This document shows, one piece after another, positions 34,858 to 42,758 of a stretch of DNA of 59,317 nucleotides. The stretch spans positions 1 to 59,317 of the forward strand of contig NZ_JACKTL010000078.1 of the NCBI RefSeq assembly GCF_025822245.1. The letters are read 5' to 3'. Both the position numbers and the translations under genes were made by a program. The notes under the pieces are model-generated. The model did not search any database. It had not been told where the DNA came from and saw only the letters and a list, made by a program, of their open reading frames with translations. Within the stretch, counting starts at the first letter, position 1, and each line of letters begins with the position of its first letter. The DNA comes from Mycolicibacterium hodleri (GTDB lineage: Bacteria; Actinomycetota; Actinomycetes; Mycobacteriales; Mycobacteriaceae).

Positions 34858-35845
34858 TCAACTGCTTCGGGTTCGTGACCTCCGCAAGTCCTTTCGGGTG
34901 CCGGGCAGCAAGACGGGGCTGACGGCGCTGGACGGCATCACCCTGGACCTCGAGCGGGGCGAGACACTCGGTCTGGTCGGCGAATCCGGTTGCGGCAAGT
35001 CGACGTTGGCCAGGACGCTGATGATGCTCGAACGGCCCGACTCGGGCAGTGTCTCGTTCGACGGCACCGACCCGTTCACCCTCCGCGGCAAGGACCTGCT
35101 GAAGTTCCGGCGCCGCGTGCAGATGGTGTTCCAGGACCCGTACGCGTCGCTGAACTCGCGGATGAGCGCTGGCGACATCGTCTCCGAGCCGTGGCGCACC
35201 CACAAGTCGATGTTCGCGACCAGGGCCGAGCGCGACGCCAGGGTGCGTGAGCTGCTCGAGCTCGTCGGGCTGGGCGCCAAGGCCGCGGACAAGTATCCGC
35301 AGGAGTTCTCCGGTGGGCAGCGTCAGCGCATCGGCATCGCTCGCGCACTGGCGCTCGGTCCCGACGTCGTCATCTGTGACGAGCCGGTCTCGGCGCTCGA
35401 CCTCTCGGTGCAGGCGCAGGTGCTCAACCTGCTCAACGATCTGCAGAAGGAACTGGGCATCGCCTACGTCTTCATCTCCCACGACCTTTCGGTGGTCCGC
35501 CACGTGGCCGACCGCGTCGCCGTGATGTACCTGGGGCGCATCGTCGAATCCGGTCCCACCGAAGCGGTGTTCGACTCGCCGAGTCATCCGTACACCGCGG
35601 CCCTGATGTCGGCGGCGCCCAAGCTCGACGCGGCCCATCGCGGCGAGCGGATCCTGTTGAAGGGCGAAGTGCCCTCGCCGCTGAACCCGCCGTCGGGCTG
35701 CCGCTTCCGAACCCGTTGTTGGAAGGCAACCGACGTGTGCGCGACGGAGCGGCCGCCGCTGGCCCTCGACCCGCACACGGCGGCCCACGGCGCCGAGTGC
35801 CACCATCCGTTGGTGGGTGAACCCGCGCTGTCGGCCAGCGCGTGA
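34850..35845 (+). CDS. ABC transporter ATPase, DppF/OppF type
   Basis: A 331-residue second nucleotide-binding subunit, forming the heterodimer that powers the importer. Visible motifs are the Walker A GESGCGKSTLARTL, signature FSGGQRQRIGIARAL, Walker B VVICDEPVSALD and switch His in FISHDLSVV. The C-terminal region GCRFRTRCWKATDVC again carries the cysteine cluster. ATG 34850 lies inside the end of the previous gene, with AGGAGG just upstream. The stop overlaps the TSUP gene (GTGA). Confidence 0.93.
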   Translation: MSSQLLRVRDLRKSFRVPGSKTGLTALDGITLDLERGETLGLVGESGCGKSTLARTLMMLERPDSGSVSFDGTDPFTLRGKDLLKFRRRVQMVFQDPYASLNSRMSAGDIVSEPWRTHKSMFATRAERDARVRELLELVGLGAKAADKYPQEFSGGQRQRIGIARALALGPDVVICDEPVSALDLSVQAQVLNLLNDLQKELGIAYVFISHDLSVVRHVADRVAVMYLGRIVESGPTEAVFDSPSHPYTAALMSAAPKLDAAHRGERILLKGEVPSPLNPPSGCRFRTRCWKATDVCATERPPLALDPHTAAHGAECHHPLVGEPALSASA

Positions 35846-36564
35846 GTGGTGCCGGCTTCGCGGTCGTGACCGTCGCGATCATGTTCGCGTCGTGTCTGCA
35901 GGCGTCGATCGGCTTCGGCATGGGAATGCTGGCCGCACCGATCGTCGCCATCGTCGACCCGAGTCTGATCCCGGGCACGCTGATCATGCTCGCCGCCGCG
36001 GTGACGCTGGCCGTCGCGGTGCGGGAGCGCGCCGCGATCGACTTCTCCGGCACCGGGTGGGCGCTGGTGGGCCGGGTGCCGGGCACCGTCCTGGGTGGCC
36101 TGCTGCTGCTGGCGATACCCGAACGCGCACTGGCGATCCTGATCGGCTGCGTGGTGTTGTCCGGCGTCGCGCTGACCAGCGTCGGGTGGGTACCGGTGCC
36201 GCGACCACGCAACCTGATGCTCGCGGGCGCGACGTCGGGCGTGCTCGGGACGGCCACCGCGATCGGCGGGCCGCCGATGGCGCTTGTCTGGCAGGGCAAT
36301 TCGGGTCCCACCTTGCGAGGCACGATGAGCGGGTTCTTCCTCGTCGGGTCGACACTGTCGATCGGCGTGCTCGCCGCGACCGGTGCCGTCCACGCCGACA
36401 CGTTCCGGACGTTCGGTTCGCTGATGCCCGCGGTCGTCGGCGGCTACCTCCTGTCCAGGTACGTCAACGGCTGGCTGAATCCCGTACGCCAGAGGTGGAC
36501 GGCGATCGCGATGTCGCTTGCCGGTGCCGCCGCGCTGATCGCCCACGAGGTAGGAGTGTTGTGA
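35842..36564 (+). CDS. TSUP-family (TauE/SafE) permease
   Basis: A 240-residue membrane protein with about eight hydrophobic segments. The first repeat contains ASIGFGMGMLAAPIVAIVDPSL and the second GATSGVLGTATAIGGPPMALVWQG, the paired signatures of the sulfite exporter/organic anion TSUP family. It moves organic anions or sulfur oxyanions. Its place inside the importer operon, between an ATPase gene and an IclR gene with four-base overlaps on both sides, suggests it handles a related acid or excretes a by-product. Direction and substrate are not known. Confidence 0.87.
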   Translation: MSGAGFAVVTVAIMFASCLQASIGFGMGMLAAPIVAIVDPSLIPGTLIMLAAAVTLAVAVRERAAIDFSGTGWALVGRVPGTVLGGLLLLAIPERALAILIGCVVLSGVALTSVGWVPVPRPRNLMLAGATSGVLGTATAIGGPPMALVWQGNSGPTLRGTMSGFFLVGSTLSIGVLAATGAVHADTFRTFGSLMPAVVGGYLLSRYVNGWLNPVRQRWTAIAMSLAGAAALIAHEVGVL

Positions 36565-37370
36565 CCAACAGCGAAGAATCCGACGTCGCCGTGCGCAAGG
36601 TGAAGTCGGCGGTCCGCACCGTCGAGCTGCTCGAGTACCTCGCCGCCAGGCCGGATCAGCCGGCCCGCATCCGCGAGATCAGTGAGGACCTTGGCATGCC
36701 GCGAAGCAGCGCGCACGCCCTGCTTCGGACCTTGATGGCGCAGGGTTGGGTGCGGTCCGACGAGTCCGGCACGCTCTACGGCATCGGAGTCCGCGCGCTG
36801 CTCGTCGGCACCAGCTATCTGGACGGCGACCCGTACTTGCCGACGATCGCCCCCTACCTCGACGACCTGCGCCAGGAACTCGACGAGACGTTCCATCTCG
36901 GTCGGCTGGACGGACTCGACGTCGTCTACCTCGCCACCAGGGAGTCCCGGCAGTACCGCCGGACGGCGAGCCGGGTGGGACGACGGTTGCCCGCGCACGC
37001 CACCGCACTGGGAAAGGCGTTGCTGGCGGATCGATTCGGCGTCGAGCGGGACCGGCACGTGCCGGACCGGCTGACGGCGATCACTCCCCACACCACCACC
37101 GATCGCGGGCTGCTCGAGGAGCAGTTGGAGACGGCCAGGATTCGGGGTTACGCCACCGACGACGAGGAGAACACCGAGGGGGTGCGGTGTTTCGCGGTAG
37201 CGCTGGGCTACACGCGGCCCGCGCAGGACGCAATCAGCGCGTCGGTGCCGCTGGCCCGGTTGACGCCGGACCGCGAACGGGTGATCGTCGAGGCGTTGCG
37301 CGCCGTCGGCGACAAGGTGACGCGGGTGTTGCGACCCGTGGCGAACGGAGACAAGTGGTTCGCGCAGTAA
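36561..37370 (+). CDS. IclR-family transcriptional regulator
   Basis: A 269-residue regulator. The winged helix spans residues about 10-75 (SAVRTVELLEYLAARPDQPARIREISEDLGMPRSSAHALLRTL). A GAF-like effector domain (about 85-260) contains RLPAHATALGKALLA and GYATDDEENTEGVRCFAV, family hallmarks. The GTG start overlaps the TSUP stop (GTGA), so it is made with the importer and could control it through the dyad at 30281. It ends 82 bp before the second glucarate dehydratase gene, whose promoter holds overlapping dyads. Confidence 0.92.
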   Translation: MTNSEESDVAVRKVKSAVRTVELLEYLAARPDQPARIREISEDLGMPRSSAHALLRTLMAQGWVRSDESGTLYGIGVRALLVGTSYLDGDPYLPTIAPYLDDLRQELDETFHLGRLDGLDVVYLATRESRQYRRTASRVGRRLPAHATALGKALLADRFGVERDRHVPDRLTAITPHTTTDRGLLEEQLETARIRGYATDDEENTEGVRCFAVALGYTRPAQDAISASVPLARLTPDRERVIVEALRAVGDKVTRVLRPVANGDKWFAQ

Positions 37371-37380
37371 CGGCATCGGC

Positions 37381-37446
37381 ATGCAATCCGGGCATGAATT
37401 CATGCGATAAGAGTGTTGGACGAGCATCAAAGAGCGTTTGTAGGCT
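37381..37446 (+). promoter_or_regulatory. LysR-type box, extra palindrome and promoter of the second glucarate dehydratase
   Basis: ATGCAATCCGGGCAT (37381-37395), then 20 bp, TTGGAC (37416-37421), 19 bp, TAGGCT (37441-37446), six bases and ATG 37453. The box centre is 65 bases before the ATG. The last GCAT of the box is also the first half of a perfect palindrome, GCATGAATTCATGC (37392-37405), reaching toward the -35. Confidence 0.7.
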
Positions 37447-37452
37447 GACGGC

Positions 37453-38799
37453 ATGACGCCGTCCCGTACCCCCGTCGTCACCACCATGAGGGTGGTGCCC
37501 ATCGCCGGCCACGACGGCATGCTGCTGAACCTCAGCGGCGCGCACGGACCGTTCTTCACCCGAAACCTGGTGATCCTCAACGACTCCGACGGCAACGTCG
37601 GGGTGGGCGAGGTACCCGGCGGCGAACCCATCCGGCGCACGCTCGAGGAGGCCCGCCGCATCGTCGAGGGCCGCGGCATCGGCGACCACCACGCGATCCT
37701 GGCCGACATCCGCAGCACGTTTGCCGACCGTGACGCCGCCGGCCGCGGCAAGCAAACCTTCGACCTGCGGGTCACCGTGCACGCGGTGACGGCCGTCGAG
37801 TCGGCGCTGCTCGACCTCCTGGGCCGGCATCTCGAGGTGCCCGTAGCGGCGCTCCTGGGGGAGGGGCAGCAGCGTCGGCGCGTGCAGGCACTGGGCTACC
37901 TGTTCTTCGTGGGCGATCGCACCAAGACGGACCTGCCCTACCGGTCTGCCGCCGACGAATTTGACGGCGCCGACGAGTGGCAGCGCATCCGTCACGACGA
38001 GGCGATGACGCCGGATGCGGTCGTCCGGCTGGCCGAGGCGGCGCGGGAGCGATACGGCTTCCGCGACTTCAAGCTCAAGGGCGGGGTGCTCCCCGCACCG
38101 GACGAGGCCAAGGCCGTGATCGCGTTGGCCGATCGCTTTCCGGATGCGCGAATAACGTTGGACCCCAACGGTGGATGGCTGCTCGACGACGCCGTGCGGA
38201 CCTGCCGGGAACTCGACGGGGTGCTCGCCTACGCCGAGGATCCGGTCGGTCCCGAGGGCGTCTTCTCCGGCCGCGAGGTGATGGCCGAGTTCAAGCGTGC
38301 GACGGGACTGCGCACCGCCACCAACATGATCGCGACCGACTGGCGCGAGCTCGGGCACGCGATCCGGGCCGGCGCCGTCGACGTTCCGCTGGCCGACCCG
38401 CACTTCTGGACGATGGCCGGCTCGGTGCGCGTCGCGCAGCTCTGCGACGCGTGGGGTTTGACGTGGGGATCGCACTCCAACAACCACTTCGACGTGTCAC
38501 TGGCGATGTTCACCCACGTCGCCGCTGCGGCGCCCGGTGAGGTCACGGCGATCGACACCCACTGGATCTGGCAGGACGGCCAACGAATCACCAAGCGCCC
38601 CTATCAGATCGTGGACGGTTACCTCGACGTGCCCGACGCGCCGGGACTCGGAGTCGAGCTCGACGAGGACGCAGTGGCCGCGGCGCACGAGCTGTATCTC
38701 ACCGAGGGGCTGGGCGCGCGGGACGACGCGGTGGCGATGCAGTACTTGATTCCCGGGTGGACGTTCGACCCGAAACGACCGGCGTTGCAGCGGAGCTGA
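37453..38799 (+). CDS. gudD: Glucarate dehydratase
   Basis: A 448-residue enolase-superfamily enzyme. Its length matches E. coli GudD (about 446), and so do its motifs: FKLKGG for the KxK base, ITLDPNGGW, YAEDPVG, TNMIATDWRELGHA, and the His base in SHSNNHFDVSLAMFTHV, followed by IDTHWIWQDG. It converts D-glucarate (or L-idarate) to 5-keto-4-deoxyglucarate. Transcription is probably leaderless from a LysR-controlled promoter. It is followed three bases later by a hydroxyacid dehydrogenase gene. It is the more canonical of the two dehydratase copies in the island. Confidence 0.93.
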   Translation: MTPSRTPVVTTMRVVPIAGHDGMLLNLSGAHGPFFTRNLVILNDSDGNVGVGEVPGGEPIRRTLEEARRIVEGRGIGDHHAILADIRSTFADRDAAGRGKQTFDLRVTVHAVTAVESALLDLLGRHLEVPVAALLGEGQQRRRVQALGYLFFVGDRTKTDLPYRSAADEFDGADEWQRIRHDEAMTPDAVVRLAEAARERYGFRDFKLKGGVLPAPDEAKAVIALADRFPDARITLDPNGGWLLDDAVRTCRELDGVLAYAEDPVGPEGVFSGREVMAEFKRATGLRTATNMIATDWRELGHAIRAGAVDVPLADPHFWTMAGSVRVAQLCDAWGLTWGSHSNNHFDVSLAMFTHVAAAAPGEVTAIDTHWIWQDGQRITKRPYQIVDGYLDVPDAPGLGVELDEDAVAAAHELYLTEGLGARDDAVAMQYLIPGWTFDPKRPALQRS

Positions 38800-38802
38800 G
38801 GG

Positions 38803-39780
38803 ATGAAGATACTGCTGGCCGACGCCAACCTGGCCCCCCACCGGGGCCGGTTCGAGTCCGCACTGCCGGCGGGTGTCGAGGTCGTGTGGCGCGCCGGGCG
38901 CGACCCCCTGACGCTGCGGGACGAGCTGCGAGACGCCGAGGTCTACGTCGGCAGCAGGTTCACCGCGGCGATGGCCGACATGACCGAGAAGCTGCGGCTC
39001 ATTCACGTCGCGGGCGCGGGCGTCGACAAGGTCGAGTTCGACGCGCTGCCCCCGGGTGTGCTGGTGGCCAACACCTTTCATCACGAGCGGTCGATCGCGG
39101 AGTACGTGCTGTCCGCGGCGATCATGTTGCGCCGCGACTTCCTCGCCCAGGATCGCGCGCTGCGCCGCGGCGTGTGGGCGACGTCGGTGTACGACGACTC
39201 GATCCGCCAACTGCCGACGCTGCGTGACACCCGGATCGGATTCGTCGGCTTCGGACACATCGGGCAGCGCGCCTGGGAGGCCTTCCGCGGGCTCGGAGCC
39301 ACGGGTGCAGCCGTCACGGGATCCGGTCGCGTGGACGCCGCCGCCCACGGGCTGTCCTGGGTGGGCGACACCTCGACTCTCGACACGCTGCTCGCCGAGT
39401 CCGACGTCGTGGTGCTCTCCGCGCCGCTGACGCCGGCCACCGAGGGCATGATCGGCGGTCGCGAGTTGCAGCTGATCGGTTCCGACGGCGTGCTCGTCAA
39501 CGTCGGCCGCGGCCCCCTGGTCGACGAGCGGGCCCTCTACGAGGCCTTGCGCAACGGCGTTCTCCGCGCGGCCGCCGTGGACGTCTGGTACCGCTACCCG
39601 TCGCCAGGTGGTCAGTCGGCGCCGAGCGCACTGCCCTTCCACGAGTTGGCCAACGTGCTGATGACGCCGCACTCCTCCGGTGTCACGGCGGACACGTTCC
39701 GGGGGCGGGCGGACGACGTCGCCGCCAACGTCGGGAGGCTGGCTCGCGGCGAGCCGCTGGCCAACGTCGTCGAACGGTAG
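38803..39780 (+). CDS. D-isomer-specific 2-hydroxyacid dehydrogenase
   Basis: A 325-residue NAD(P)-dependent dehydrogenase starting MKILLADANLAPHRG. The coenzyme motif is GFVGFGHIGQRAW. Catalytic Arg is in VNVGRGPLVDE and the His in MTPHSSGVT. The usual acidic partner region reads AAVDVWYRYPSPGG. It is distinct from the dehydrogenase at 29044 and begins three bases after gudD, so it should act on a metabolite of the same pathway. Possible substrates are tartronate semialdehyde/hydroxypyruvate-like acids. The precise reaction cannot be told. Confidence 0.88.
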   Translation: MKILLADANLAPHRGRFESALPAGVEVVWRAGRDPLTLRDELRDAEVYVGSRFTAAMADMTEKLRLIHVAGAGVDKVEFDALPPGVLVANTFHHERSIAEYVLSAAIMLRRDFLAQDRALRRGVWATSVYDDSIRQLPTLRDTRIGFVGFGHIGQRAWEAFRGLGATGAAVTGSGRVDAAAHGLSWVGDTSTLDTLLAESDVVVLSAPLTPATEGMIGGRELQLIGSDGVLVNVGRGPLVDERALYEALRNGVLRAAAVDVWYRYPSPGGQSAPSALPFHELANVLMTPHSSGVTADTFRGRADDVAANVGRLARGEPLANVVER

Positions 39781-40192
39781 CCGCCGGCAAACGTTCACCG
39801 ACGGTCGCGGCGTTCGCCACGGGTCGTATTGACCCCGGGCCCGACTAATTCGCGACCGACGGCGCCGCGGGCGCGGCAACGGTAGCCCTCGTGCGCGGCG
39901 ATCTGGCGATTGCAGTGCTCCGCGCGGAATTCGGCGACCCGACCTCGGTAGCCAGTCCGCGACGGCTCGCCCGACTCGTGCGTTGCCAGCAATCCTCGTT
40001 CGTTGCGTAACGGCACGTAATGTGCACGATCGGCAGTCGCAAGCTATCCTTTCCGGGTCGTCCCAGCTATCGAATGGGAGCCGTCGAGGACGCCATCTCG
40101 CGACGGTTCCCATTATGGGCGGCGCCACGGCAGTCCCGACGGTAGACAATGGCGGGACCAAGCGGGACCGAGCGGTGAGGTTTGGAGATCGA
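39781..40192 (+). other. 412-bp intergenic region with leader of the acyltransferase gene
   Basis: No convincing gene is present. A 73-codon minus-strand frame (39795-40016) has unusually low third-position GC and TTA codons and is probably chance. TATCCT at 40045-40050 is the best -10 candidate, with a poor -35. It would give a leader of about 135 bases containing the large stem-loop at 40073-40114. GGAG at 40184-40187 serves ATG 40193. Confidence 0.5.
40073..40114 (+). promoter_or_regulatory. 14-bp stem-loop/dyad in the acyltransferase leader
   Basis: AATGGGAGCCGTCG (40073-40086) pairs with CGACGGTTCCCATT (40101-40114). The only imperfection is one G-U wobble, and the loop has 14 bases. 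No T run follows, so a simple terminator is unlikely. It may be an RNA structure or a large operator. Confidence 0.6.
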
Positions 40193-41479
40193 ATGTCGCA
40201 GGACGTGACCAGCGCCACGCCGACTTCAGGCTCCCCGGAGCCAGCGTCGACCCGACCCCGGCGCGCCCGCATCATCGGCCTCGACGGCGTCCGGGGGCTG
40301 CTGTGCCTGAGCATCGCGGTCACCCACATCACCGGTCACTACTCGCCGAAGACCGCCGCCACCTGGCAGACCAACGTCTTCGGGTTCTCGTTGGTCTACT
40401 TCTTCGTCCTCAGCGGTTTCCTGCTGTCGCTGCCGTTCGTGCGCAACCTCATCAAGGACCGCGCCGCGGCGACCCTGCCGAACGTCACCGACTACACGGT
40501 GCACCGGCTGGCCAGGATCATGCCCGCGTACGTGCTGATCTTCCTGTTCGTGAACTTCGTGCTGCAGGTGTCCTACGTGGCGAATCCGGCGCTGCAGCCA
40601 CTGGGCACCGACGACGGGACCGGGATGATCACCGATCCCGGCATGCTCATCGCGAATCTGACCCTGACGCAGTCCTACTTCCCGGCCTACATCCAGACCG
40701 GCATCAACCCGTCGTGGTCGCTGACCCTGGAGTACGCGTTCTACGCATCGCTGCCCGTGCTGTTCTTGGTCGTCTTCAGACTCCGCAAGCGGCTCTCGGT
40801 CAACCCGCTGGTGCTGGCCACCGCGGTGCCCGCGTTCCTGCTCGTGCTCGGGCTGGTCGGACGGGCGTTCATCCCGGTGGTCTTCGCCCATTCCGGCACC
40901 ACCGACTTGATGCTGCTGAACTGGGGGCCCAACTGGGCTGCGGTGTTCACCAAGAGCTTCCTGACCAACGCCGACAACTTCGCCCTGGGCATGCTGGCCG
41001 CCATCGTCTTCGTCGCCATGGAGCGTGGCGAGCTGCCCGAGCGGCTGAGTCGCCGGGTCCGGATGCTCAGCACCGTCGCCATCCTGCCGGTGCTGCTCGG
41101 GTGCGGGGTGCTGCTGGTGTTCGCCAGCGAGTTCGTGACGGCCGGCGTCGGCATCGTCGCCGCCCTGATGATCCTCATCATCGTGGCGCCGCTGGCGCGT
41201 CACCAGAAGTCGCGATTGGCAACGGCATTGGACTTCCGGCCGATCCGCTTCGTCGGTGAGATCTCGCTGTCGGCCTACCTGTGGCACTTCCCGGTGCTGC
41301 TGATGCTGGGCCGTATTGGGTGGATGTCCGGTGACACGCTGCCGGGGATGCTGCTCAACATCGTCCTTGCGCTGGCCGTCACCATCCTCGCCGGCTCGGT
41401 CACCTACTACCTGATCGAGAAGCCGGCGATGAACTACGCCAAGCGCATTCGAGCGAAGAAGAAGCCCGCGCTCGCCTGA
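40193..41479 (+). CDS. Acyltransferase 3 family membrane protein
   Basis: A 428-residue OafA/YrhL-type acyltransferase with about ten to eleven helices. The conserved opening IIGLDGVRGLLCLSIAVTHIT contains the His expected near the active site. VYFFVLSGFLLSLPFVR is the second family block. It should transfer an acyl group to a sugar or lipid in the envelope. ATG 40193 is preferred (GGAG six bases before it), although the frame is open for another 70 codons across the stem-loop leader. The C-terminus is basic and cytosolic. The substrate is unknown. Confidence 0.87.
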   Translation: MSQDVTSATPTSGSPEPASTRPRRARIIGLDGVRGLLCLSIAVTHITGHYSPKTAATWQTNVFGFSLVYFFVLSGFLLSLPFVRNLIKDRAAATLPNVTDYTVHRLARIMPAYVLIFLFVNFVLQVSYVANPALQPLGTDDGTGMITDPGMLIANLTLTQSYFPAYIQTGINPSWSLTLEYAFYASLPVLFLVVFRLRKRLSVNPLVLATAVPAFLLVLGLVGRAFIPVVFAHSGTTDLMLLNWGPNWAAVFTKSFLTNADNFALGMLAAIVFVAMERGELPERLSRRVRMLSTVAILPVLLGCGVLLVFASEFVTAGVGIVAALMILIIVAPLARHQKSRLATALDFRPIRFVGEISLSAYLWHFPVLLMLGRIGWMSGDTLPGMLLNIVLALAVTILAGSVTYYLIEKPAMNYAKRIRAKKKPALA

Positions 41480-41491
41480 CGGGCCGTCGAG

Positions 41492-41497
41492 TACGGT
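41492..41497 (+). promoter_or_regulatory. -10 box TACGGT, leaderless layout
   Basis: TACGGT is six bases before ATG 41504 of the hydroxyglutarate oxidase gene. The gene can thus be transcribed apart from the acyltransferase 24 bp upstream. Confidence 0.5.
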
Positions 41498-41503
41498 TCG
41501 GCA

Positions 41504-42718
41504 ATGCAACGGTTCCGCTACTGCGTCGTCGGTGCCGGCATCGTCGGCCTGTCGACTGCGCATCACCTCCTCGAGGCCGAGCCCGACGCCACCGTCGTCG
41601 TGCTCGAGGCCGCGCCGTCGGTGGCCGCCCATCAGACCGGTCACAACAGCGGGGTCATCCACTCGGGCATCTACTACGAACCCGGCAGCTTGAAGGCCAG
41701 ATTCTGCAAGGCGGGGGAGCGGGCGACCAAGGAGTTCTGCGCCGAGCACGGCATCCCGTTCGACGAATGCGGAAAGCTGATCGTCGCGACCACCGACGCC
41801 GAACTCGCGCGCATGACGGCCCTGCAGGACCGGGCCGAGGTCAACGGCATCACCTGCCGGCGGATCGGCCGTGACGAGCTGACCGAACTCGAGCCCAACG
41901 TCACCGGTCTCGGCGCCCTGCATCTGCCGCGGACCGGGATCGTCGACTATCGGCGGGTGTCGACGACCCTGGCCGAGCTGGTCCGCGGTGCGGGTGGCGC
42001 CGTGCTCACCGACCAGCGCGTCGTCGCGATCGCCGAAGACGCTCGGGGGGTGACGGTTTCGACGCGGTCGACGACGGTGACCTGTGACCGGCTGGTGGTG
42101 TGCGCGGGTCTGCAAGCCGATCGGCTGGCCGAGTTGGCCGGGGTGGCGGTCGACGTGCAGATCGTGCCCTTCCGCGGCGAGTACTTCCAATTGCCGTCGA
42201 CGCGAGCGGGTTTCGTGCGCCGGCTGATCTACCCGGTGCCCGACCCGGATCTGCCGTTTCTCGGCGTGCACCTCAGCCCCACCATCTCCGGCGACATCAC
42301 CGTCGGGCCTAGTGCCGTCCTCGGGCTGGCCCGTGAGCGGTATCCGAAGTTCTCGGTCGACCTGCGCGACGTCGCCCGGATGGCGGCGTTCCCCGGCCTG
42401 TGGCGCGTGGCCAAGGCCAACGCACGCCTAGGGGTCAGGGAGGTCGGCAACTCGATGTTCAAGCGGAGGTATCTCCGCGAATGCCGGAAGTACGCACCGA
42501 GTTTGGCGGTCACCGATCTGCTGCCGCACGAGGCGGGCATCCGCGCCCAGGCCGTGCGGCGCAGCGGCGCGTTGGTTCACGACTTCGTCGTCGAGCGGAC
42601 CGACCGGATGATCCACGTGCTGAACTCGCCGTCGCCTGCGGCCACCGCCGCGCTACCGATCGGCCGGCATCTCGCGGAGATGGCCTCCGGGCTCGACGAC
42701 GCGGCTCGCCACTCCTGA
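41504..42718 (+). CDS. lhgO: L-2-hydroxyglutarate oxidase
   Basis: A 404-residue FAD-dependent oxidoreductase of the DAO/GlpO fold. It oxidises L-2-hydroxyglutarate to 2-oxoglutarate. The dinucleotide-binding motif is VVGAGIVGLSTAHHLLE, and the family block HQTGHNSGVIHSGIYYEPGSLKARFC is diagnostic. C-terminal LPHEAGIRAQAVRRSG and LNSPSPAATAALPIG complete it. There is no membrane segment. It links to the island's chemistry only in that both end at 2-oxoglutarate. It is convergent with the allantoicase gene. Confidence 0.93.
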   Translation: MQRFRYCVVGAGIVGLSTAHHLLEAEPDATVVVLEAAPSVAAHQTGHNSGVIHSGIYYEPGSLKARFCKAGERATKEFCAEHGIPFDECGKLIVATTDAELARMTALQDRAEVNGITCRRIGRDELTELEPNVTGLGALHLPRTGIVDYRRVSTTLAELVRGAGGAVLTDQRVVAIAEDARGVTVSTRSTTVTCDRLVVCAGLQADRLAELAGVAVDVQIVPFRGEYFQLPSTRAGFVRRLIYPVPDPDLPFLGVHLSPTISGDITVGPSAVLGLARERYPKFSVDLRDVARMAAFPGLWRVAKANARLGVREVGNSMFKRRYLRECRKYAPSLAVTDLLPHEAGIRAQAVRRSGALVHDFVVERTDRMIHVLNSPSPAATAALPIGRHLAEMASGLDDAARHS

Positions 42719-42723
42719 CCTGG

Positions 42724-42758
42724 GCGCCTGGGCGTTCTGAGCCCCGAAGCTCAGGCGC
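42724..42758. terminator. Bidirectional hairpin between lhgO and allantoicase
   Basis: CTGAGC-CCCGAA-GCTCAG (42737-42754) is a perfect six-bp hairpin. The outer GCGCCTG (42724-42730) and CAGGCGC (42752-42758) can also pair. It lies at the meeting point of two convergent genes and overlaps the allantoicase stop. There is no T run. Confidence 0.4.

Noticed and set aside
39795..40016. 73-codon minus-strand frame in the 412-bp gap before the acyltransferase gene
   Set aside because: Low third-position GC, TTA codons, no ribosome site and no recognised family; probably chance. The overlapping frame 39845-40042 is no better.
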